64,000 bases of DNA from Nocardia colli (GTDB taxonomy: Bacteria; Actinomycetota; Actinomycetes; Mycobacteriales; Mycobacteriaceae): positions 62,001 to 126,000 of the forward strand of contig NZ_VXLC01000010.1 of NCBI RefSeq assembly GCF_008704205.1. The letters run 5' to 3'. This document shows, piece after piece, positions 24,909-32,554 of the stretch. Position 1 is the stretch's first letter; each line of letters begins with the position of its first letter. The position numbers and the translations under genes were made by a program. The notes under the pieces are model-generated. The model ran no database searches, was not told where the DNA came from, and saw only the letters and a program-made list of their open reading frames with translations.

Positions 24909-25994
24909 ATGGCCGTTGGTCGCACGTTCCGTGTGGTTGCAGTAGCTGGGACTGTGGCCGGCTTTGCGCTACTCGGTCCGGTGGCCGCGCAGGCGCAACC
25001 CTCAGAACGGTGCCCAGGGTGCGCTGTGGACCCCGCTCCGCCCCCGTACGACACCGGAGATCCCTGGTACCCACTGTCGGTGCCCGGACAGCCCTCAGAT
25101 GTCAGTGCGGTGCCTACTAACCCCGCGATCGGTTCCGGTTCGGCCGCCGGGTCCGCTGCCGTCGGTTCGGCCGCGGCCGGTGGATCAGCCGCCGGTGGTT
25201 CCGCGGCGGCAGGTGGCTCGGCCGCGGCAGGCGCCGCCGGTTCCGCCGGACTCGGCGCGGTCCTCGGTACCGGTTCGGCCGGACTCGGCTTGACGCTCGG
25301 ATCCGGTTCGGCCGGGCTCGGCCTCGTCCTTGGTTCCGGCTCGGCCGCGCTCGGCGTCACCGGTTCCGCCGGCATCGGCGCGTTGGCCACGGGTTCCGCA
25401 GCTGTCGGTTCCACCGGAATCGGTGTCGGCGCAACAGGTTCCGCCGCCGTCGGCTCCGCAGGCGTCGGCTCGGCGGCAGTGGGTTCGGCCGGTGTCGGGT
25501 CGGCGGGCGTCGGCTCCGCGGGTGTCGGTTCGGCCGGAACCGGTTCTGCCGCAGTCGGTTCCGCCGCGGTGGGCTCTGCGGCCGTCGGTTCCGCCGCGCC
25601 GCTGCTGCTGCTTTTGATCCCGATCCCCGCACCGCCCGCGCCCCCGGCGGCTCCGCCGATCGCGGTCCCGCCGGTGCCGTCCCCGGTGATCCCAGCCATT
25701 CCGGCCCTGCCGGTGCTCGTGCCCGCCCCTGCCGCGGCTCCGGCGGCCGTGCCCCCACCGCCGCCTCCTCCGCCGCCCGCCCCCGTGCAGGCAGCCCCGG
25801 CCAAGCCCAACCCCGACGTGCGTCCGACCAGCGCGAACGACGGTCTCCCCAAACCCAAACTGCTGTCGGTGATCGGTGGCCTGCTCGCCCTCGGGCTGGC
25901 CGGAGCCGGTTCCGGCGCAGTCAGTTTCCAGGGTGCCTCGGCCGCACAGGCCCGAGTCGACGCCGCCCGTGCCGTGTTCTTCCCGAGACCGTGA
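24909..25994 (+). CDS. Secreted low-complexity protein with elastin-like GSAxV repeats and Pro-rich segment
   Basis: A 361-residue protein I cannot place in a family. Residues 1-29 are a signal peptide with a likely AxA cleavage site (VAAQA before Q30). A short CPGC motif (Cys35, Cys38) holds the only cysteines. Residues ~75-231 are Gly/Ser/Ala repeats, ending with eleven perfect-length GSA(A/G)x pentads. A hydrophobic PLLLLLIPIP turn, a proline-rich region with a nine-Pro run (~283-291), and a C-terminal hydrophobic helix (319-340) follow. It looks like a cell-wall or membrane-anchored fibrous spacer. Strong ribosome site GAGGGGAAGG. Confidence 0.82.
   Translation: MAVGRTFRVVAVAGTVAGFALLGPVAAQAQPSERCPGCAVDPAPPPYDTGDPWYPLSVPGQPSDVSAVPTNPAIGSGSAAGSAAVGSAAAGGSAAGGSAAAGGSAAAGAAGSAGLGAVLGTGSAGLGLTLGSGSAGLGLVLGSGSAALGVTGSAGIGALATGSAAVGSTGIGVGATGSAAVGSAGVGSAAVGSAGVGSAGVGSAGVGSAGTGSAAVGSAAVGSAAVGSAAPLLLLLIPIPAPPAPPAAPPIAVPPVPSPVIPAIPALPVLVPAPAAAPAAVPPPPPPPPPAPVQAAPAKPNPDVRPTSANDGLPKPKLLSVIGGLLALGLAGAGSGAVSFQGASAAQARVDAARAVFFPRP
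25437..25601 (+). repeat. Eleven tandem 15-bp units encoding GSA(A/G)x pentapeptides
   Basis: Units translate as GSAAV GSAGV GSAAV GSAGV GSAGV, then GSAGV GSAGT GSAAV GSAAV GSAAV GSAAP. The length is constant, but serine, alanine and valine codons vary between units. A looser GSA-rich array extends upstream to about 25131. Confidence 0.9.
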
Positions 25995-26004
25995 GGGGTG
26001 TGGC

Positions 26005-26520
26005 ATGAGTGAGAGCAAGACGCAGAGTAGCTCGCGGTCGTACCGCCGGGTCGCGGCCGCGGTGGATGCCGTGTGCGCGGTCGCCGCGGACTCGGACGCC
26101 ACCACGCTCGACGAGGTGGTGCTCGCCATCGCGAGCGAGCGTCGGCGCGAAATCGAAATCGCCAGTGCGGAATTGGGCCCCGGCGTGTGCGGTCAGCGCC
26201 GGCTCTACCCGGATCGCGACGTGATCGTGCTCGCCCAGTCGCTGCCGAGCCGGGAGCACACCCTGGCACATGAGCTGGGGCACATCGTGTTCAACCACGA
26301 GGGCGCGCCCGCACCCGAGGTGACCCTTGAGGCCAGCGACGATCTGATCGCCTACATGCTGAGCCAGCGGGCGCACCAGCAGATCGTCGACGACGGCGCG
26401 GACGAGCTCGCCGAGTGGGAGGCCGAGACCTTCGCCGCCATGCTGATGACCCGGCTCCGCGTGTTCAACAGTCGAGGCGCAGGCGTCTCGGTCCTTCGAT
26501 TCGATGAGGCTCTGGGATGA
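26005..26520 (+). CDS. ImmA/IrrE-type metallopeptidase-like protein
   Basis: A 171-residue protein with a zincin motif HELGH at residues 89-93 (LAHELGHIVFNH) and a downstream acidic helix, EWEAETFAAMLM, which fits the third metal ligand region of ImmA/IrrE. Members cleave XRE-family repressors or other HTH proteins in phage, mobile-element and stress switches. It overlaps the next gene (7-TM protein) by 4 bp, and an EspR-like HTH protein lies convergently 1.3 kb on. No signal peptide, so cytoplasmic. The true target is unknown. Confidence 0.85.
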   Translation: MSESKTQSSSRSYRRVAAAVDAVCAVAADSDATTLDEVVLAIASERRREIEIASAELGPGVCGQRRLYPDRDVIVLAQSLPSREHTLAHELGHIVFNHEGAPAPEVTLEASDDLIAYMLSQRAHQQIVDDGADELAEWEAETFAAMLMTRLRVFNSRGAGVSVLRFDEALG

Positions 26521-27527
26521 CCCTCTGGTTGACGGCTCTGCTGGTCTGGATGGCGGCAGGCGCCCGAGTCGGCCGCGTGCTGGTCAAGCCGGCGACCACG
26601 GCCCGGGTGGCCATCGTGGTCGCGGTCGCCGCCGTCGCGCTGGCCGCCACCGTCGCGGTCCCCGAGATCGCGGTGGCCATCGACAACCTGCGCCCGCACG
26701 GCGTGCACGCGGGCTGGCTGTCCGACGGTGTCGTGGTCTCGGCCTGGATCGCCTTCGTGACCGCCACCTCGGTGGTCGCCTCGGCCGCCTGGCCGGTCGT
26801 CTCCCGGCAGAACCTGCGTCAGGTCGCCATGGTGATCTACAGCATGGGCTTGGTCGCCGTGGCGGCCGCCATCGCCTGGTCGTTCACCTTCGGCTGGGAG
26901 GTGGTCGCGTTCGGCGCGATTTTCATCGTGATCACCGGCCTGCGCAATTTGGACTGGACCACCCTCGGTCGCGGAATCGCGATCTACACCACGGGTTCCG
27001 CGGTCGTCGCGGTGCTCGCGGTGCTGGAGGTCCGGCGCGCGTTCACCGACGCGGCGCCGGTGCCGCCGGGCCAGCCGAACTGGGCGTGGCCGGTGTGGGA
27101 GGTCGCCGCCCTGCTCATCGCGTTCGGCGCGGTGTGGATCGTGGTGGAGCTGTGGGTGCGAGCGCGCCTGCTGCTGCGCCAGATTCGGCTGCTGCACCGG
27201 ATTCTGGTCGGCCGCTTTCCCGAGGTGGTCGCGCACGACCAGACCGGCACCTCGACTCAGTTGAAGGCATCCGATCAAGTGGCGCAGATCATGGACGCGC
27301 TTTATCTGCAGTCCGGCGGCGGTGTGGTGCTCGCGGCGGTCGCGCCGCCACCGCGGTCGGTCGCCGAGCGCGCGGACACCGTCGCGCAGTGGGCGAGAAA
27401 CCCGTTGGGCGATGTGGCGGTCGACGCTCGGTGGATTGCTCCGCCGGAGGGGATTAGTCCGCGTGGCTGGGTCCAGGCCATCGCGCGAGCGTATGACGCG
27501 ACATCTTTGGAGCACGTCCGAAATTGA
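26517..27527 (+). CDS. Seven-transmembrane protein, MAB_1171c/DUF6545-like
   Basis: A 336-residue membrane protein. Seven hydrophobic segments fill residues ~1-225 (starting LWLTALLVWMAAGA and ending LLIAFGAVWIVVELWV), followed by a soluble C-terminal ~110 residues rich in charged helices (LLLRQIRLLHRILVGRFPEV). Proteins of this shape encoded next to an ImmA-like peptidase and an HTH gene are known in actinobacteria as the MAB_1171c group, annotated as putative transporters without evidence. ATGA overlap with the peptidase gene implies a joint function, perhaps membrane sensing coupled to proteolysis. Confidence 0.78.
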   Translation: MTLWLTALLVWMAAGARVGRVLVKPATTARVAIVVAVAAVALAATVAVPEIAVAIDNLRPHGVHAGWLSDGVVVSAWIAFVTATSVVASAAWPVVSRQNLRQVAMVIYSMGLVAVAAAIAWSFTFGWEVVAFGAIFIVITGLRNLDWTTLGRGIAIYTTGSAVVAVLAVLEVRRAFTDAAPVPPGQPNWAWPVWEVAALLIAFGAVWIVVELWVRARLLLRQIRLLHRILVGRFPEVVAHDQTGTSTQLKASDQVAQIMDALYLQSGGGVVLAAVAPPPRSVAERADTVAQWARNPLGDVAVDARWIAPPEGISPRGWVQAIARAYDATSLEHVRN

Positions 27528-27777
27528 GCCGGCGGGGCTGCGCTCCGCCGGGTATTCGGCGCTCTAGTACGTACTACGAGATCTTGTGCTGCGGGGCTGC
27601 GGCGACGGCACCCGCGAGTTCTGCGCGCACCGATGGTTTACCCACGCGCGCATGAATCTGTTGTCCGAGAATTGTCGAATGTGTGTGCATCTGAGCGCGT
27701 TCGGGCATCGGGCGGACCTGCCCCTATTTTTCCGGGCATGCCCTGTTCCACTGTTCACATTGACGCACACATAACAC
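27528..27777. other. Intergenic stretch before bidirectional terminator
   Basis: About 250 bp without a credible gene between the 7-TM gene and the hairpin. Short open frames here lack ribosome sites. Confidence 0.4.
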
Positions 27778-27811
27778 AGCACAGTGCGACCCGGAGGGGT
27801 CGCACTGTGCT
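27778..27811. terminator. Bidirectional terminator between 7-TM gene and espR-like gene
   Basis: A perfect 15-bp stem (AGCACAGTGCGACCC at 27778-27792 with its complement at 27797-27811) and loop GGAG. It sits 16 bp past the EspR-like stop on the minus strand and serves the plus-strand operon as well. Confidence 0.85.
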
Positions 27812-27827
27812 TGACGTGCAAGCGAAC

Positions 27828-28244
27828 CTATTCGGTGCCATCCGGAGGAATTTCGGGCAAGCCTTCACTTGCTCGCAACTTCTCCGCCATGGACGTGAGT
27901 AGGTTCTGAGATTCTTCGGACAGGTCGAACGCTCTACTCGACAGCCGTCGCAGTCCGTAGCCCTGCAGCTGGGACAGCAACTCCAGATCATGATCGATCT
28001 TGGCGGCATAGATGTCGTTGAAGAAGTAGTCCGGCTTGACCTTGAAGAACTTCGCCAGGGCGGCCACCGTCTCATCGGACGGGTTCGTCCGTTGTCCCGA
28101 CCGCAACTGCGACAGGTACGGTTTCGAGATCGGATGTCCGGAGGCCGTCAGCGCAGCCGCAACCTCCGCGTTGGTGTGCGGCTTACGCCCCGGGGGATGC
28201 ACGGTTTCGAACAGCTTGTTCAGCCGCGCCGCGAAATCAGCCAT
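27828..28244 (-). CDS. EspR-like XRE-family nucleoid-associated regulator
   Basis: A 138-residue protein resembling M. tuberculosis EspR throughout: N-terminal FAARLNKLFETVHPPGRKPH, the HTH core NAEVAAALTASG...ISKPYLSQLRSGQRTNPS, then AALAKFFKVKPDYFF, and a C-terminal dimerisation half (LELLSQLQGYGLRRLSSRAF, SEESQNLLTSMAEKL). EspR is a bridging nucleoid protein controlling ESX-1 and wall genes. Here it lies convergent with an ImmA-like peptidase operon, so it might instead be the HTH partner of that peptidase. Whether it is the genome's only EspR copy cannot be told from the window. Confidence 0.85.
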   Translation of the reverse strand: MADFAARLNKLFETVHPPGRKPHTNAEVAAALTASGHPISKPYLSQLRSGQRTNPSDETVAALAKFFKVKPDYFFNDIYAAKIDHDLELLSQLQGYGLRRLSSRAFDLSEESQNLLTSMAEKLRASEGLPEIPPDGTE

Positions 28245-28606
28245 TGTGAGCCGCCCAATTCCCTTCGCTGTACTAACAGTCGTTATCTCGGATACGTATC
28301 ATTGATATTAGCGGCTCAGTAACTGAAAACCTACGCCTGATTCCGGATTTCCTTGAAGCTTCTAGGTGCCACTCCGGCGAAGGTACTGGGACCGTCGCGT
28401 TTGCGGGTCACCCCAACGGCTCTCGAGAAGCCGAGGTACGGACCGGTTCTGGCCCGTCGCGGAGGTCTTCCCCGATACGGTCCTGATAGCGGAAAGATAG
28501 CTGACGTCTCATCTAGTTGCAAGTCGTAGCTGCCATGTGGCGTACGACACGTTTCCGGGCCTGGGGGATGAACGTTCAACAATCCGGTTTCCGGGGGTCG
28601 AAGGCC
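28245..28606. promoter_or_regulatory. espR-like promoter region with GATACGTATC palindrome, rest empty
   Basis: The AT-rich part nearest the EspR-like start contains a perfect 10-bp palindrome, GATACGTATC (28291-28300), in a TATC/GATA-rich context, a plausible autoregulatory site. From ~28320 to the fadA5 stop at 28607 I see no gene; one minus-strand frame (28331-28582) lacks a ribosome site and family-like sequence. Confidence 0.45.
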
Positions 28607-29776
28607 CTAAATCCGTTCGATGATGGTCCCTGTCGCCAATGCGCCACCGGCACACATCAGCACCATGGCGGTGCTGCGGCCGGTTCGCTCCAGCTCGTGC
28701 AAAGCCGTTGTGATGAGCCGGGATCCGGTCGAGCCCACCGGATGGCCGAGCGCGATCGCGCCGCCGTTGACGTTCACCCGGTCCATGTCCGGCTGATGCA
28801 CCGAGGCCCAGGACAGCGCGACCGAGGCGAACGCCTCGTTGATCTCGAACAGATCGATGTCCGAAATGGTCATACCCGATCGCTCCAACAGGCGCGAGCA
28901 CGCCTGAACCGGGCCGTCCAGGTGGAACTCCGGCTCCGAACCGACGAGCGCCTGGGTGATGATCCGCGCCCGCGGCCGCAATCCGGCTCGCTGCGCGGCC
29001 TTTTCGTCCATCAGCAGCACGGCGGCCGCGCCGTCGGAGATCTGCGACGAGCTGCCTGCTGTGTGGATGCCGCCCTCCAGTACCGGCTTCAGCTTGGCCA
29101 GTCCCTCGGCGGTGGTCTCGCGCAGGCCTTGGTCGCGGGACACGTCCAGCTTCTCGCCGGTCAGGTTTCCCTCCTTGTCCACGGCCGGTGCGGTCACGGT
29201 CAGCACCTCGCGATCGAAGCGGCCCTCGGCCCAGGCCTGTCCGGCCAGGCGCTGCGAGCGCGCGCCGAACGCGTCGACATCGGCGCGAGTGATGCCGCGC
29301 CGCTTGGCAATCCGCTCCGCCGCCTCGAACTGATTCGGCAGGTCGATGTTCCAGGAGGCCGGCCTGCGCGGGCCGGCGTGCTCGCCGACGTTGGCGCCCA
29401 ACGGAACTCGGCTCATCGCCTCGATGCCGCAGGCGACGCCGACGTCGATCGCGCCGGTCGCGATGAGCCCAGCGATGAGGTGGTTGGCCTGCTGCGCCGA
29501 GCCGCACTGCGCGTCGATGGTGGTCGCGCCGACCTGCCAGGGCAGTCCGGCGTGCAGCCAGGCGACCCGGGTCACGTTGTTGGACTGCTCGCCCGCCTGG
29601 GTGACGCAGCCGCCGATGACCTGCTCGACCTGGGCCGGATCCAGGTGGGCGCGCTCGAGCAGGCCGCGCTGGGCCAGGCCGAGCAACTCGGACGCGTGCA
29701 GGCCGGACAGCCAGCCGCCGCGCTTGCCGATGGGGGTTCGAGCGGCCTCGACGATGACGGGTGTGCCCATGTCCAA
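28607..29776 (-). CDS. fadA5: Side-chain thiolase FadA5
   Basis: A 389-residue thiolase with catalytic Cys91 (IDAQCGSAQQ), His345 (GGAIALGHPVGSTG) and Cys375 (LMCAGGALATG), offset by two from the M. tuberculosis FadA5 numbering. FadA5 removes acetyl-CoA from 3-oxo-cholest-4-en-24-oyl-CoA-type intermediates in sterol side-chain beta-oxidation. It is divergent from cyp125, as in M. tuberculosis, with two KstR-like palindromes between. The start is either ATG 29776 (used) or ATG 29770. Confidence 0.92.
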   Translation of the reverse strand: MDMGTPVIVEAARTPIGKRGGWLSGLHASELLGLAQRGLLERAHLDPAQVEQVIGGCVTQAGEQSNNVTRVAWLHAGLPWQVGATTIDAQCGSAQQANHLIAGLIATGAIDVGVACGIEAMSRVPLGANVGEHAGPRRPASWNIDLPNQFEAAERIAKRRGITRADVDAFGARSQRLAGQAWAEGRFDREVLTVTAPAVDKEGNLTGEKLDVSRDQGLRETTAEGLAKLKPVLEGGIHTAGSSSQISDGAAAVLLMDEKAAQRAGLRPRARIITQALVGSEPEFHLDGPVQACSRLLERSGMTISDIDLFEINEAFASVALSWASVHQPDMDRVNVNGGAIALGHPVGSTGSRLITTALHELERTGRSTAMVLMCAGGALATGTIIERI

Positions 29777-29797
29777 CCTTTCATTTGATGCAGAAAC

Positions 29798-29811
29798 TGA
29801 AACGAGTTCGG
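29798..29811. promoter_or_regulatory. Degenerate KstR box near fadA5 start
   Basis: TGAAACGAGTTCGG matches TnnAACnnGTTnnA except for the last base. It lies 22 bp upstream of the fadA5 ATG and could act together with the better site beside cyp125. Confidence 0.65.
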
Positions 29812-29874
29812 GTAGCTCGTGGGCGGTTCTGTCCGGTTTCTTTCCTGATCCGGCCGCCTATGCTTCAATGATTA

Positions 29875-29888
29875 TAGAACGTGTTTCA
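29875..29888. promoter_or_regulatory. KstR box in the fadA5-cyp125 divergent promoter
   Basis: TAGAACGTGTTTCA fits the KstR consensus TnnAACnnGTTnnA at every fixed position. It ends 21 bp before the cyp125 start. Confidence 0.88.
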
Positions 29889-29909
29889 GTTTGTCGAAGG
29901 AGACATCTG

Positions 29910-31169
29910 GTGGTAGACCCTCGGAATGTCCGGCCGAATCTGCCGGACGGATTCGACGTCACAGACCCCGATATTTACGCCGAACGGATTCCGGTCGAGG
30001 AGTTCGCCGAGCTGCGCCGGACCGCCCCGGTCTGGTGGAATCCACAGCCGGTCGAGGTCAGTGGCTTCCATGACCAGGGCTTCTGGGTGGTGAGCAAGCA
30101 CGCCGACGTCAAAGAGGTATCCCGACGGGGCGAGGTCTTCTCCACCTTCGAGAACACCGCGATCCCGCGCTTCAACGACGACATCACCCGCGAGCAGATC
30201 GAATTGCAGCGGTTCGTCCTGCTCAACAAGGACGCCCCGGAACACACCAAGCTGCGCAAGATTATCTCGCGCGGCTTCACCCCGCGGGCGATCAACGGTC
30301 TGCGCGCGGAACTTTCGGCCCGCGCCCACGAGATCGTCAAGGCCGCAGCCGAATCCGGGTCCGGTGACTTCGTCGCCAAGGTCGCGTGCGAGCTGCCGCT
30401 GCAGGCGATCGCCGAGCTGATCGGCATCCCGCAGGAGGACCGGATGAAGGTCTTCACCTGGTCGAACGAGATGACCGGCTACGACGACCCGGATATCGAC
30501 GTCGACCCGGTCGCCTCGTCGGCCGAAATCCTCGGCTACGCGTACCAAATGGCGGCCGATCGCAAGGCCTGTCCGGCCGACGACATCGTCACCAAGCTGG
30601 TCGAGGCCGACGTGGACGGCGATCAGCTGACCCCGGAGGAGTTCGGCTTCTTCGTGATCCTGCTCGCGGTGGCCGGCAACGAGACCACGCGCAACGCGAT
30701 CACCCACGGCATGATGGCCTTCCTGGACAACCCGGATCAGTGGGAGTTGTACAAGAAGGAGCGGCCGGCGACCGCCGTCGACGAGATCATCCGGTGGGCC
30801 TCGCCGATCATCTCGTTCCAGCGGACGGCGTTGGCGGACACCGAACTCGGTGGGGTGCAGATCAAGAAGGGGCAGCGGCTGGTGATGCTGTACCGGTCGG
30901 CCAACTTCGACGACGAGGTGTTCGAGAACCCCGAGCAGTTCGACATCATGCGCAAGGACAACCAGCACGTGTCCTTTGGCGGCACCGGCGCGCACTTCTG
31001 TGTCGGCGCGAACCTGGCCCGGCTGGAGATCGACCTGATCTTCAACGCCATCGCCGACCACCTGCCCGACATCACCAAGCTCGGTGATCCGAAGCGGCTG
31101 CGCTCCGGCTGGCTCAACGGGATCAAGGAATTCCAGGTCGATTTCAAGACCTGTCCCGTCGCGCACTGA
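29910..31169 (+). CDS. cyp125: Steroid C26/27-monooxygenase CYP125
   Basis: A 419-residue P450: N-terminal RPNLPDGFDVTDPDIYAERI, I-helix AVAGNETTRNAITHG, K-helix DEIIRWASP (ExxR) and heme loop FGGTGAHFCVGANLARLE with the thiolate Cys at about residue 364. CYP125 oxidises the terminal methyl of cholesterol or cholestenone to the 26-oic acid, the first side-chain step. GTG start at 29910 behind GAAGGAGA. Divergent from fadA5 across KstR boxes. The SFQRTALADTELGG segment is typical of this subfamily. Confidence 0.94.
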   Translation: MVDPRNVRPNLPDGFDVTDPDIYAERIPVEEFAELRRTAPVWWNPQPVEVSGFHDQGFWVVSKHADVKEVSRRGEVFSTFENTAIPRFNDDITREQIELQRFVLLNKDAPEHTKLRKIISRGFTPRAINGLRAELSARAHEIVKAAAESGSGDFVAKVACELPLQAIAELIGIPQEDRMKVFTWSNEMTGYDDPDIDVDPVASSAEILGYAYQMAADRKACPADDIVTKLVEADVDGDQLTPEEFGFFVILLAVAGNETTRNAITHGMMAFLDNPDQWELYKKERPATAVDEIIRWASPIISFQRTALADTELGGVQIKKGQRLVMLYRSANFDDEVFENPEQFDIMRKDNQHVSFGGTGAHFCVGANLARLEIDLIFNAIADHLPDITKLGDPKRLRSGWLNGIKEFQVDFKTCPVAH

Positions 31170-31178
31170 GCACAGAAC

Positions 31179-31224
31179 AAAGGCCCTCGTCCCGGCAGTC
31201 CCCACTTCCGGTACGAGGGCCTTT
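31179..31224. terminator. Bidirectional terminator after cyp125
   Basis: AAAGGCCCTCGT (31179-31190) pairs with ACGAGGGCCTTT (31213-31224), 22-nt loop, between the convergent cyp125 and NTF2-like genes. Confidence 0.8.
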
Positions 31225-31241
31225 CGCCCGTTGGTCTGTGG

Positions 31242-31658
31242 TCAGCCGATCTTCTTCGCGGTGGCCATCGCGCGATCGACTTCCCAAAATGCCCGCAGCG
31301 CAGCGATTTTGCCGGTCTCGTCGACGCGGTAGGTGAACACACCGTCCGCGTCGATCTGATGGCCGCCGAGCGTGCTGCGGATGGTGCCGGTGAACGCGAT
31401 CTCGTTCCCGCAGGCGAACGAGTCGCCGAACAGGAACTCGATCAGCTCGGTCTGCGCGATCGCCTTGTCCCAGAACGCCGCGATCGCCTCCTTACCGCGA
31501 TGCCCCTTGCCCTCCGGGTCGAAACCCGAAGGGCCGATGGGATCTTCGACGATGCCGTCTTCGGCGAACAGCGCGACCCACGCGTCCTTGTCCCTGGCCC
31601 GCACCGCGGCCTGCGAGGCGAGCCCGGCGGCCCGCGCCGGATGGTCGGTGGCAGTCAT
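31242..31658 (-). CDS. NTF2-like/SnoaL-fold protein, ketosteroid-isomerase-like
   Basis: A 138-residue cone-fold protein: N-terminal helices ending DKDAWVALFAEDGIVEDPIG, then HRGKEAIAAFWDKAI and C-terminal strands FTYRVDETGKIAALRAFWEV. This is the size and shape of steroid delta5-isomerase and SnoaL proteins. Being last in the ltp3-ltp4 operon, with an ATGA overlap to the F420-type oxidoreductase, it plausibly acts on a steroid intermediate. It could be an isomerase, a hydratase or only a binding protein; catalytic residues cannot be assigned by eye. Confidence 0.82.
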   Translation of the reverse strand: MTATDHPARAAGLASQAAVRARDKDAWVALFAEDGIVEDPIGPSGFDPEGKGHRGKEAIAAFWDKAIAQTELIEFLFGDSFACGNEIAFTGTIRSTLGGHQIDADGVFTYRVDETGKIAALRAFWEVDRAMATAKKIG

Positions 31659-32554
31659 GCCGAAACCTCCGCGACGATCGGATCTTCGATGTTCGCCGCG
31701 GCGAATCGGCGCAGCGAGTCCTGTTTGGCGGCGAGGTCGCCGTCGAAGCCGATGCCGTCGAAGAGCCAGGGGACCACGATCGCGTCGGTGACGCTGGCGT
31801 TGGCCAGATCCTGGTAGCCCGAGCGGCCGAACCGGTCGATGCACACGGCCTGGATCTCGAACGGCGCGTCGCCGCGGCCGAATTCGGCGCGCAGCGCGTC
31901 CAGCTTGCCGATGGTGCGGCACAGCTCGTCGTAGGTCATCATCGCCGAGGTCCAGCCGTCGCCCACCCGGGCGGCGCGACGCAGCGCCACCTCGGTGTGC
32001 CCGCCGATATAGAACGGCACCGGCTCGGTCGGCGCGGGGCTGACCTGGAGCTCGTCGAAATCGAAGAACTCGCCGTGGAATTCGACCATGCCGCCGCCGA
32101 GGACCAGCTTGATCACCTCGATCATCTCGTCCACCCGGGCGCCGCGCCGCGCGTACGGCACCCCGCACCACTCGAATTCCTCCGGGGCCCAGCCGATCCC
32201 GACGCCGAAGCCGAAGCGGTTGCCGGAAAGATTGGCCACCGAGCCGACCTGGCGGGCCAGCAGCAGCGGATTGCGCGAACCGAGCTTGAGTACGTTGGTG
32301 TAGAACCGGATCCGGCTGGTCACCGCCGCCATCGCGGTCGCGCCGATCAGCGGGTCGACCCAGGGGGTCTCCGGTCCCCAGAACCGGCTGCCGTCAGCGG
32401 TATACGGATACTTCGCTGCCGCCGACTTCATGTAGAACAGCGAGTCCGGCAGCGCGATCGACGAGAACCCGCACTCCTCAGCGGTTTTCGCCAGCTCCGG
32501 TAGCTGCTCCAGCGGGCTCAGCGCGATACCGAGGGTGAACTGCAACGGGCTCAT
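31655..32554 (-). CDS. LLM-class (F420-type) oxidoreductase in the ltp operon
   Basis: A 299-residue luciferase-like TIM-barrel protein: TLGIALSPLEQLPELAKTAE, SSIALPDSLFYMKSAA, RIRFYTNVLKLGSRNPLLLA, then GFGVGIGWAPEEFEWCGVPY and FYIGGHTEVALRRAARVGDG. The GVGIGW and IGG(H) segments are typical of F420-dependent members of this superfamily in actinobacteria. Overlaps at both ends by 4 bp with ltp3 and the NTF2-like gene. Probably a reductase or dehydrogenase in side-chain breakdown; cofactor choice is inferred from family. Confidence 0.85.
   Translation of the reverse strand: MSPLQFTLGIALSPLEQLPELAKTAEECGFSSIALPDSLFYMKSAAAKYPYTADGSRFWGPETPWVDPLIGATAMAAVTSRIRFYTNVLKLGSRNPLLLARQVGSVANLSGNRFGFGVGIGWAPEEFEWCGVPYARRGARVDEMIEVIKLVLGGGMVEFHGEFFDFDELQVSPAPTEPVPFYIGGHTEVALRRAARVGDGWTSAMMTYDELCRTIGKLDALRAEFGRGDAPFEIQAVCIDRFGRSGYQDLANASVTDAIVVPWLFDGIGFDGDLAAKQDSLRRFAAANIEDPIVAEVSA

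Noticed and set aside
25131..25601. Possible CRISPR-like or VNTR array in the repeat-rich region
   Set aside because: Units are 15 bp, contiguous and in frame; there are no spacers. It is a protein repeat, not a CRISPR array. No CRISPR array or cas gene was seen anywhere in the window.
27586..27902. Short ORFs in the gap after the 7-TM gene
   Set aside because: They span the perfect terminator hairpin, have no ribosome site, and resemble no family.
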